Assembly (NCBI GenBank): GCA_012656075.1
Contig: JAAKBF010000062.1
Location: forward strand, 496,001-560,000
Direction: 5' to 3'
DNA length: 64,000 bases
Source of the DNA: Phytophthora hibernalis
Taxonomy: Eukaryota > Oomycota > Peronosporomycetes > Peronosporales > Peronosporaceae
Of the stretch, positions 34,330-43,540 are shown in pieces. The notes under the pieces were generated by a model. The model did no database searches and was not told the origin of the DNA. It saw only the letters and a list, made by a program, of their open reading frames with translations. The stretch's first letter is position 1; each line of letters starts with the position of its first letter. The position numbers were made by a program, and so were the translations under genes.

Positions 34330-34960
34330 CGCAGATGGTGATTACGATCGCGTCCAGCGGCACAGGTGGTACACCGACTCGCCCCTCAGTCGTGGCAAAG
34401 GTTATCTATCTTAGCTGCGCTAGACTACAGTGGTTTTGCTGCGTGGGAATGCACCGAAGAAACCTTCACTAAAAATTTCTTTCATAGATCGTTTGTTGAA
34501 AAGGTATTACATCTATTGAATCCGTGGCCTTTGTCCCCCAACCAATAGTTGTGATGGACAATGCAAAAAATCACATGTATCGTGAGTTGAAAAGGTAAGT
34601 TTGTAGCGCTTACTTTTTTTAGTCTGTGGAAATTTATTAATTTATTCGCTATACTGCAGGTTATTCACCAAGCAGGAGCCAGGTTGCTCTATCACCTCAT
34701 ATTCACCACAATTAAACCCAATTGAGGTTTGCTTTGGCCTCCTCAAGCACTACATTCAGAAGAATACGATCCTGGTCTTTCCCTCGTATCCTGCACGTGT
34801 GGTGGATGTTCCGATGCGGTCCTGTCGTACCCGGGAGTCGACAATCGACAAAGGGTACTAAATCTGTACGCCCACTGTGGATACGATGACCAAAACCTCC
34901 GCTCATCTGAGTTCATTGTGCAGGCTGTGCGCGAGAATTGCAGTGATAACGACACCAATT
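34330..34960 (+). pseudogene. IS630/Tc1-like transposase relic, C-terminal part
   Basis: Plus-strand frames give RLSILAALDYSGFAAWECTE, FVEKVLHLLNPWP, PIVVMDNAKNHMYRELK (second Asp), then LNPIEVCFGLLKHYIQKNT (third acidic residue, Glu) and the C-terminal NLYAHCGYD. An intron-like gap lies between 34596 and about 34660. The N-terminal half is not here; a matching one lies on the opposite strand at 35620-35940. Confidence 0.62.
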
Positions 34961-35619
34961 AACTAAACCATGTTGATGTTTCAGGAAAATTTGTTGCGTT
35001 AGCACTTCTTCCCTCATCCTTGTTCTCTAGTTTAATGTGGCCTGCAGCTGGGACGTCCTCACCTTGGGCATCATTTCTTCAAGCTAAATGCCGTTAAAAT
35101 GTCATGTTGAGGGCGACGCAATGTGTCTCGGAGCGACGAGCGCTTCACTCGTACGCGCCGAAGAGTTCCACTTCAATCTCCACACATATTCCTCGGACTC
35201 GTCGCTGGACTCGTATTGCGCCTCGGCTACTGAATCGAGCGATTCGGCTTGTTGCATGTTATTATCTTTCGGAATGGTTAGCGTAGTTCCTTCAGGCTGC
35301 CTGGCGTGTGAACGGCGAGGTGAAGCGAAGCAATATCACCCTGACGCTCTCTAACCTTTCGCTTGCAATTTCTGCTGCTGTCGCTCGTTCGCGATCGGCA
35401 GTCGCACGCGGGATATCGTCGGTCGGCTTCATGATTGGCGCGACGTACACGATAAAAGCGAACACAAATTGCACGTGAATCGGATACACATTTGACGCCA
35501 TTGCTGTAATGTCATCAGCCGTAATACACGTCCTTCAAAATCTGCAACGATAGATGCAAGCAGGTCCCTGGAACTGGCTATTCCAACCTCCTCTCTCATC
35601 TAGCGAGCAGGCACCCCGA
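34961..35619. other. Intergenic, no gene recognised
   Basis: It holds a minus-strand open frame at 35292-35501 (AATAEIASERLE-type helix) and a plus-strand frame at 35088-35354; neither matches anything known to me. Probably transposon debris between two IS630-like fragments. Confidence 0.3.
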
Positions 35620-35940
35620 CTACTTGATCGAGGTGGCTACATCCCGACGTGCTGAAAGTGGGTCCATCGTGTCCTTTGAGTTCTTTCCAAGTTTAACCAC
35701 AGGCTTCGTGTTTCTTTTCGACCATGCATGTATGCCGCCTATCTTTGGCAGTATCGTAAAAAAGTGCTCCGGGTAAGAATACACAGACTCTAGCTTCACT
35801 TTATACGCATGCACTTCGTGAGGTACACACTCTCTCGCCGCTTTTATTAGTAATTTCCTAGACAAGTTCATGCCAAAATGTAAAGCCCTACAAATTGTTC
35901 TTAGCGATACATTGTTCACATCCGGGAACGCGCACCTCAT
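35620..35940 (-). pseudogene. IS630/Tc1-like transposase relic, N-terminal part
   Basis: 107 residues: VNNVSLRTICRALHFGMNLSRK (helix-turn-helix), ARECVPHEVHAYKVKLESVYS, and after a small deletion IHAWSKRNTKPVVKL. The style matches the transposase whose C-terminal part lies at 34330-34960, but the orientation is opposite. The first catalytic Asp motif is lost. Confidence 0.5.
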
Positions 35941-36735
35941 AAAAATTTAATCGTGCAAAACTTGATCGAGTTGCAGTTTTTATGAAACACTTTTCTCGTA
36001 CATCGATCTCGTACTTAAAGGGCGAAAAATGCGCCCTTTAAGCATGGCAGGTACTATATGCTCAGTCTTGTGCCGGGCGCAACGAGCTGCATACTCAAAT
36101 CAAGTCGAATTAAAAAATTACTAATGTATCCTAAAGATGTGCTTCCCGCGCGGACGGATGTCATCCTCTAGTTTGTTTTTGCTCTGCTTCGCTTCGCAAA
36201 GGCGGTCGCTGCGCTCCTGCAATAATTAGATTCTAACTCCGGGCCAGTACAATGCTCGGCTCGCTGTTGAGCTCGGAGCTGGGCCCGCCTCCGCAAATAC
36301 CGCGCGACTCTGCTTCGCGGGCACCCCGCACGGGTTTGCTGCGTCTTCGCGCGCTCGCACACGCTCGCCTCTGTTGGTCTTTCTATTTCACATTCACCCC
36401 CTCACAAAAATTACTGTGCAGGTAGACAGTGTCCTTTAAGCATAAGCTCAACTTAGTACGCACCCTATTTTGTAACATATCACACTTATACACCAAGTGA
36501 GATTCATGGATCAGGCAGTATAAAAAATCGTTGAAGATGATTTGTTGCACGATATAGGCAAAGAGAGTGAGTTTTTGACCCGAATGAGATTACCCTTCCC
36601 CCACCCTATCTTCTGATTTGCGGGGATGAGCTGAGCTCCGTGCATTCGGACGGCGGATTCGGTATACCAAGGTGTATACCGTTTGTCAGCCACAAAATCA
36701 TTTCCCTCTTTTCAACGCGTGGCCCGTGCGAGAAT
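35941..36735. other. Intergenic with an 11-bp hairpin
   Basis: 36014-36024 and 36032-36042 form a perfect inverted repeat (CTTAAAGGGCG) around seven bases. The stretch TTTAAGCAT recurs near 36435. GC-rich DNA from 36170 to 36370 gives an Arg-rich open frame without recognisable function. Probably non-autonomous repeats. Confidence 0.35.
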
Positions 36736-37033
36736 ATGGAGATGCGGCCGCGGGCCGCGTCGAAGCGCCGTTTGGCCGATGAAGACCTCGCTGACCTGGA
36801 CGAGAGCGACGACGGCTTCGTTGTCGAGACGTGGCAGCCGTCGCCCACCCCAGCGCAGCTGATTCTGCAGATGAAGCCCTCCCAAGTGGTGATGGGTCGG
36901 GGCATACGACAAGCAGCACGAGTGAAGGTGGAGCAGAAACTCTCGTCGTGTCCCCACTCCCGAAGCAGATCGAGTTTTCGTCTTGGGGGCCCTACAAGAG
37001 TATCTAACCAGTTATCAGGCCCGGACGTTCCAG

Positions 37034-37101
37034 GCAAGTATCGCGGCGGGAATGTTGCTCTTTATTATTTGTTTAAGCTCTAACTACGTATTGTTATGCA
37101 G
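37034..37101 (+). other. Non-canonical GC-AG intron in the MULE gene
   Basis: The exon ends TTCCAG; the intron starts GCAAGT and ends TTATGCAG, with CTCTAAC as a likely branch site. Removing 68 nt joins YQARTFQ to IFRIHTN in frame, as the family demands. Confidence 0.6.
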
Positions 37102-38452
37102 ATCTTTCGCATCCACACGAACACCACCGTTGCAGAGCGGAACGCCAAGATGGAGAAGAACCAGTCAAAGGCCGATAAGATCCCTACTATTTGGGGCCAC
37201 TACGCCAACACCTACGTGTGCACGCACCACGGCAAGTACCATCCACAAGCAAGCACCAAACGCCCTCGCCAGGAGACTCAGAGACAAGGCTGCAAGTCCC
37301 AGGTGCAGTGGGGTTTTCTTCAAGTTCATCGGTCGGATTCGGGTTCGGTCGGGCCCATTCGGGGTTCAGTCGGGCCGATTCGAGTATCGTTGGCATCTTT
37401 CGGTTTATTCAGGCCGATATGACCAAGATCAGTTGCGGGTGTACTAAAACAAACTATTAATCTGTCTAGATCAACGCTTGTGTCCAAGTGGCGGACAAGT
37501 CCACCAAGCGGTTCGCTGTCAGAAATACTAAATGTCGGGTGCAGCACAACCATGGTATTTCAGAGCATTCGTTTAGGGGCATCCTTCCCAACGAGTGCTA
37601 CTCGATGAGGGTACATTGCAGACAGTTGATGTGCTCCGAAAGGCCGGGGCAAAGAAGACCAACATCCTGAAACTTATCACAGACAATTCTGACAGCAACC
37701 CCAAGCCCCAAGACGTGCATAATCTTGTTGGCAAGCTGAAGGCTCGTGAGAATGGGAATGGACCCAGCAGTAGTGGCAAGCGTTTGAAAAGTGGATGGCT
37801 GACTTCGGTGGGCAGACGGGTAATGTTGGTCGGATTTTTTTGATGATGTGAATCAGAAGGTAAGTTCAATTTCTGATGCTCAACAAAACTATCGTAAACT
37901 CATTACTATTGGCGTATCCATTCATAAAATCGCGACCTGTATCACTCTTCAAACCAAGCATATGCGTGCCCTTTTCGAGCAATTTTCAGAAGTTCTTCTT
38001 ATTGATGCCACTCATGGTACCAACCGATCGAAGTACAAGATTTTCTCTCTCATGGCTCATGATACTTTCGGCAAGGGCCAATTCGTTCAGCATGCCCTTC
38101 TGCAGAATGAGCGTTGGCCAACATTGTTGACTGCGCTGGAGGAATTTAAAGCTAACAACCCGGTATGGAATAAACCCCGGTGCGTGCTCATCGACAAAGA
38201 TTTCACCGAAATGTCGGTGTTGAAGACGGCCTTTCCTGATGTCACTGTGCTGCTGTGTCAGTTTCATGTTTTGAAGTACCTGAGGGAGGAGATTGCGTCT
38301 TCTAACTACTGCTTCAACGCGTGGCAGAAAGAACAGTTGCGTGGAGTTATGAGTTTGCTAGTTTACGCAAAGACGGAGGCGGAGTATGCGAAGCATTTCA
38401 AGAAGATGGTTCATCTGGCGATGATTGGTTAGCAACCAGAGCTCAAGCATCC

Positions 38453-38590
38453 CCGCAACAGCGTCAGTCGGGCAGAATTCGGGCCGATACGGGCAACTGT
38501 CTAGACAAGACGGGCAGGGTTCGGGCCGAGACGGGGACAATTCGCTTCCAGTGCAAGACAGTCTGGTCGACGACGAGCCATATTGTGAGC
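38453..38590. repeat. 138-bp CGGGC-rich insert with 7-bp flanking duplication
   Basis: It interrupts the MULE coding region between LKHP and FVT. AGCATCC occurs directly before (38446-38452) and at the end (38591-38597). The insert holds two imperfect copies of a TTCGGGCCGA-ACGGG unit of about 45 bases. The same words occur in the intron at 37330-37400 and near 41270. Confidence 0.55.
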
Positions 38591-39484
38591 AGCATCCGTT
38601 TGTGACTATTTTACCAAGATCTGGGATAATTGCCGCGATCTCTGGTGCGCGCACAAACGGCAAAACACGGTGACCCTTGGGAACAACACCAACAACCGCC
38701 TGGAATCATCCTGGAAGCAGTTAAAGAAATGGGTTGATTCTTTTATGGCTGTGGATGAGTGCATCGCGTCAATCAGGTTTTATCAAAGTCTCCAGGAGCG
38801 ATTTTTTCTCGGTGAAGTGTACAAGAAATTTAACGTACAGCATGCTGATTTTGACATAGAGCTGACTGTGGTTGCGAAACTCGTTAGTGAACACGCGTGT
38901 GAACTTATTCATGGACAGTACACGTATGCGCTTGGCCCCGCTTCTTATACGTTTACGAGAGGTGTCCCGATGTGTACTTCGTGAAGAGCATCAGTAACGA
39001 AGATGATGCGCTGGACGAATTCAACGCAGAATACTCCATCACCAAGCATGATTGGAATTGCTCGTGTTTATTTATGTGCACTATACTATTTCCGTATCGT
39101 CACGTCTGTAATTCGCGGAAGGCGCTGGGTTTTGACACAGTCATCTCAACTCAACTACTCAAGCGACGCTGGCTGCTTTCGTCCGTTCGTTATGCGATCG
39201 AGTTTGACAGCTCGACCGATAATACCAGTTCGCCTGAACCGTTCGCGGTACGACGTGTTTTGGCTGGTATGGAGCGACCCTGGGACGCGAATCGCAAGTA
39301 TCGAGAAGCTCTACCGATTGCCACAGAGATTTGCGATACTATGGCGCCTCTGGGGATACCGCAATATCACGCTGCCGTCAATTATCTTCAGAGCGTGGCT
39401 CGCCAGTTTAAGAAGGGGGATTTCAGTTCCTGTGATGGAGGAAGTAGCTCAAGTCGCGGTGGCGATCCGAACGGTGTCGACTGA

Positions 39485-41038
39485 GAGAACAGCCTGCATC
39501 CTTGCCACCCCCAACGACCCAAGTATTTCGTTCGGGCGAAACGGTCACCCAGTTGGGTGAGACGGTCACCCAGTTGGGCGAGACGGTCATCCAGTTGGGC
39601 GAGACGGTCATCCAGTCGGGCGAGACGGTCATCCAGTCGGGCGAGACGGATATCCAGTCGGGTGAGACGGTCATCCTGTCGGGTGAGACGGATGATTCTG
39701 TTGTAACTGGCACGACGGGCAAACATATGAGCGAGACAAACAACCTGGAGGGCGAGACGGCAGAGACACAGAATGCCGATGAATCAGGAGTGACAAGGAC
39801 TGTATTGGAGCCTGCTCAAGATGCCCCGTTCGAAATAGCTAGCCCGCCCAGATCACGAGGACGTCCAAAACGATCAGCAAAGGCCAAGAAAGCAGATCGA
39901 AACAAAGCGGTTACGGCGGCGTCAGACGACTCCGATTTGTACTCATCGAATCTCAGCCTACTATCCGTGCAAGAGACACTTTTGTCAGAGCCAACCTACG
40001 ATTCCGCAGCTGCAATTCTTTCAAAATTCAAGACATTCGATTATGGCGTCAAATTCAAAGCACCGACGGCGCGCAAGTTAGCCAATCTCCCCCGGCGAAA
40101 ACCGAGATGCAACTGGAGTCTATATCCCGCATATTTCGCCCCGAGCACATCAAATTGTGCTACGCGAAAGTATCAGCCCTACAAGCAAAAATCCAGAGCA
40201 TTACCAGAGACCGAAGTGGCACTGGATATCCCTGGGTTTGGAGTCTACTCAACAGAGACGTTAATGGTCATGAAGAGATGGCATACTGCGATAAAGACCA
40301 TCAAATTAGTGGAGAAAGCTATCACATGGATCGAAACGACTGATTTTACGATGCATATGCCTGCTAATTTCCAGTGTGTCCCGGATAGTGACCTGCTACC
40401 CAAGATCAAGTCGCTACCTCTTTGCTCGACAAAGGTACGTAAGCTATGTCCGCCTATACCTTTGTCAACTACTCATTCATTATAAATTCTATGTATACAG
40501 ATCGATATCCTGGAAGTGGTGGGTAGAACTCAATTATGTGACTCTGCCATTAGCATTGTAATTTATAGCCGTTCAGAGCGAGGGGGACGTTGTGGTTGTA
40601 GAACCCGCACTGATTGGTAGTGTGACGAATCGCACTGCGGCTACGGCGCCACAACTATGTGGCCTGGATTCTATTTTCGGCGGCCTGTCTACTGAGAAGG
40701 TTTTGATACCTATCTGCTGCAGCAACCAGCACTGGTGCAGTATTATGGTGGACCTCACTGCCAAGGACGTACGCATCTATGATCCGATGTCTTCATCGTA
40801 CATGGTTGCCGTGCGAGGAATTGCTGAAAGATTGGTCACCATTCTCCCCGATTTTGCCCCAAGGAAATACCGAGTCCAGCCATACCAATGCGATCTGGGT
40901 GTGCAATCGGACACTTACAATTGCGGCATGTATATTCTACTAGCCTTTGAAGTCTACACGGGCACTGGGAACCTTAGTCTACTGACTAGAAAAGAGCTAC
41001 AATATCTGCGCTACAGATACTTGTGCATGTGCGCTTAA
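39485..41038 (+). pseudogene. Ulp1-type (C48) cysteine protease domain following the MULE transposase
   Basis: After the transposase the reading goes on, in another frame, through a repeat-coded GETVIQSG linker and a basic stretch (RSRGRPKRSAKAKK). A 66-nt GT-AG intron lies at 40435-40500. The end, 40592-41038, is a Ulp1/SENP-like catalytic domain with His in SNQHWCSIMVDL, Asp in IYDPMSS, Gln in LGVQSDTYNCG and Cys in the same NCG. Ulp1 proteases cut SUMO-type modifiers. MULEs carrying Ulp1 domains are known from plants (Kaonashi-type). All four catalytic residues are intact although the frame breaks near 39484 and 40575. Whether transposase and protease form one protein depends on those breaks. 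Confidence 0.72.
39532..39690 (+). repeat. 21-bp coding minisatellite
   Basis: Seven to eight tandem copies of a 21-bp unit (GGCGAGACGGTCATCCAGTC with one more base), coding GETVIQS-like heptads between the MULE and Ulp1 parts. Copies change gradually from TQL through IQL to IQS and ILS. Confidence 0.85.
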
Positions 41039-41753
41039 CTTCAACAAGTTGTTCCTTTTGCATCAGCGTCAGTGCTGCTACTCCACTATGTTTGAAATAC
41101 ACTTACGTTAGGCTCCATAAGATCTAAGGTCTCTGAGTGGCCAGGGTCAGTGTGTGCTCAAAGTCGCTGGCGCTCCAAGTCGCAGCATCCGACTATACGG
41201 TATGGGCATGTATACGCTGTCCACGCATCATTTGATGACATGAACTGACTCTTTGATCAATCGGGCATGTTCCGGCCCGAATTGGGCACGTTCGGGTCAA
41301 AATGCCTCGTCACATTTTCCTCAGACGGGTAAAATAACGACTGCCATAGGCAAAACGAAAATCGTTAAAAAGAAGAAATAAGTATCCTTTAGAAACTACT
41401 ACTGCACTGTGTACTACGTAGTACTTCGTTATTAATAAATTACCTGCGTGTTGCCTGTGTCGTCCACCTCAGCTAAGTGCGAGAATCTATTAGCCAATCA
41501 GCTTAACCCTTTAGGTAAACTAGAGTTTACAAATCTATTAATAAGTCAGTAGTAATTATTTGCCCAAATAATACCGCACATAATCAATAATTGCTTGTGG
41601 GGATTCGTCAGATATAAAGTGCAGTTTCCTTCTTATATGTTTCAGGGTATATTTGTTTTCCCAAAATCGCACACAACTTCCTTAGCTCTGAAATACTACA
41701 GTAGTAAATGTAAATTTCAGAGAACAAGCAACCAAAACCAGTTCTCTAACAGG
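41039..41753. other. Intergenic, no gene recognised
   Basis: AT-rich. Near 41270 a CGGCCCGAATTGGGC-type word recalls the repeats in the MULE. A GTACTACGTAGTAC palindrome lies near 41410. It presumably holds the 3' end of the SET-domain gene transcript. Confidence 0.35.
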
Positions 41754-43331
41754 TTACTCCTCTCCATCACTTGACTCTGAACCTTCCTCCAGCGACATAA
41801 GCCCGAGCAAAATCCGGCGGCATACTTGTCGCTCGTACTGGCAAAGTTGCTGGACTGCTTTCGCTTCAGAACTACATGTAGTTTCCTCCGAATCCGACAG
41901 CGCATCGCTGTACCGCTTATCCTTCTCTTGCAGTAGCACCGCCAACACGTCGTAGAGTTGCTCTGTGGGGAGTTGCGAAGCCATAACAAAACTCAGCAGT
42001 GCGTCACCCAGTCCGAACTCGCGCTCGGCATCTCCGTGCAACAGGAAAAAGAGAGAGTCGTCGTTCTCCGGACGAACCAATTTGCGACGCTTCGCTGGGT
42101 TTGCTTTAGCTTTAGCCTTGCCTTTACCAACTTGCGGGACATCATCTTCCTCATCTTGACCGTCGTCTTCTTCATCTTCACTATTCGCCGAGCACGCTTT
42201 GAAGGCGTTGGTGAGCTCAGAGCTTGTGATGAGAATCGAATCTGACGGCACAAGTGTAGGCAAAACAAAACCGTAGCGGCACAAAAGCTGGAGCATTTGC
42301 AACATGGCTAAGATTAATACATCGAACAACCAGTAAGGGTGGGCAGTACATCGTATTACCTGCGCGTTGGATAGATTTCCGTACGAGATCGTAACAGGCT
42401 CGCCCATCTCCGCCTTGCGCAAAGCAATCAGCTATCCAGATCAGGAATAACAAAGTGAGCAACACCACCATAAAAAGACTCTTCTAAATGCCACACACCT
42501 GGAAGCTACCCGATTCGTTCTTCACAATATGTGCGACTGGGTTCTCAGCTGCGTGGTTGGCCATATCAATGACCGGAAGCAGCGTCGGTTCCTGCACATC
42601 CGCAATCGTGAAGGCACTGCAAAATGGACGCGTTCAGTATCTCCGCTACCAAAGCACACGCCATTCCTCATCAGTTCCGTACCGTGATGATACGACCGAG
42701 TAGGCCCACTGAAACTTCTCCAGTGCCGACACTTCGCACGGCCAAATAGCCGGAAACTCCTTCATCAGCGGCACCGCATAGCTCGTGTACATCTTCAACA
42801 CCAACTTGTCATCCAGAATAGGGAACCTACGGTACACACAAAACTCCATAAGTCAGCACCAACCATCACCACTCTATCTCAAGATCTCAATAGGAAATTG
42901 CATTAAGTGTACGCTGTGGTGTGTCGAAGCATTTCTCGAAGTGTTTCGTCCCACATGAAAGGCAGCGAAATGTTCGTCGGGAGTTGCTGGATGTAACCAT
43001 GAAAGTCACTTTTTGCACCTTGTGCGAGCTCCGCCAGCAAAGCCAGCGTGGATTTCACTGTGTCACTCAATTGCAAAGTGTCAACTTGCTGCTGCAACTT
43101 GGGTTTATCGTTTTCTGCGTAATGTTCGAGCCACCAAGTGCCATTTAGAAATGCCCCACTGCTTAGCGTCACCAATTGAGACCCCGAAGGAAAATCATTT
43201 TGCGCCACGATGGAGCGGTCGTCATGGCCATAGGCAGACACAGAAGCTGCCGGGTCGATGAGATCATTGGCCACCGTCACACTGGACTCGTGTATAGCGA
43301 CCCACTCCAATTGCGGAGACTTGGTCGTCAT
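41754..43331 (-). CDS. SET-domain methyltransferase, SETD3/LSMT-like, five exons
   Basis: Exons on the minus strand are 43331-42913, 42826-42683, 42616-42499, 42431-42360 and 42287-41754. They are separated by GT-AG introns of 86, 66, 67 and 72 nt. The spliced length is 1,287 nt, 428 residues with an unbroken frame. SET landmarks: VAQNDFPSGSQLVTLS, FPILDDKLVLKMY, SSRAF, LLPVIDMANHAAENP (the conserved DM-NHA) and GEPVTISYGNLSNAQ followed by LLCRYGFVLP. The SYGxxxNxxL-YGF motif is restored only by removing the 72-nt intron. Behind the SET core are an acidic stretch, a basic KGKAKAKANPAKRRK segment (possible nuclear signal) and a helical C-terminus where LSMT-type proteins bind substrate. These enzymes methylate Lys or His of proteins; the target is unknown here. 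It lies 209 bp from the four-lectin gene on the same strand. Confidence 0.88.
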
Positions 43332-43540
43332 GGTTGGCTCGTAGTGCGTTTCTAATTAGTGTGATAATCAGGTCACAACGTGAAATTTGCTTTCAAGTGA
43401 AAATTTGTTGCTTTAATTTTGGAATTCAGAATATTCATGGATACTTTTCGAAGTACATGTACATTGTTGCAAGAATGGCCAGTATTTATACAGTACCGGT
43501 ACACTTCACCGATAACATTTGTCTACATTTATCACGCAAT

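Larger units (their letters stand above)
36736..39484 (+). pseudogene. MULE-type transposase with SWIM-like zinc finger, broken
   Basis: It starts MEMRPRAASKRRL at 36736. Exons are joined by a GC-AG intron (37034-37101) and a GT-AG intron (37303-37469): ...YQARTFQ-IFRIHTNTTVAERN... and ...KSQ-INACVQVADK. The core reads LLIDATHGTNRSKYK (Asp), RCVLIDKDFTEMSVLK (Asp) and LLCQFHVLKYLREEI, and further on NNTNNRLESSWKQLKKWVDS. A SWIM-like finger follows with WNCSCLF ... YRHV, where the usual second-pair Cys is Tyr. Breaks: a TAG at 38431, a 138-base insert at 38453-38590 and a frame slip at the C run 38966-38968. DNA-level similarity to the family is high and the lesions are few. It seems to continue into the protease part at 39485-41038. 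Confidence 0.75.

Noticed and set aside
36168..36362. Arg-rich minus-strand open frame
   Set aside because: Composition simply reflects a GC-rich repeat; no domain.
42288..42359. 24 hydrophobic residues as part of the SET protein
   Set aside because: They interrupt a conserved SET motif, and the segment has proper GT and AG ends.
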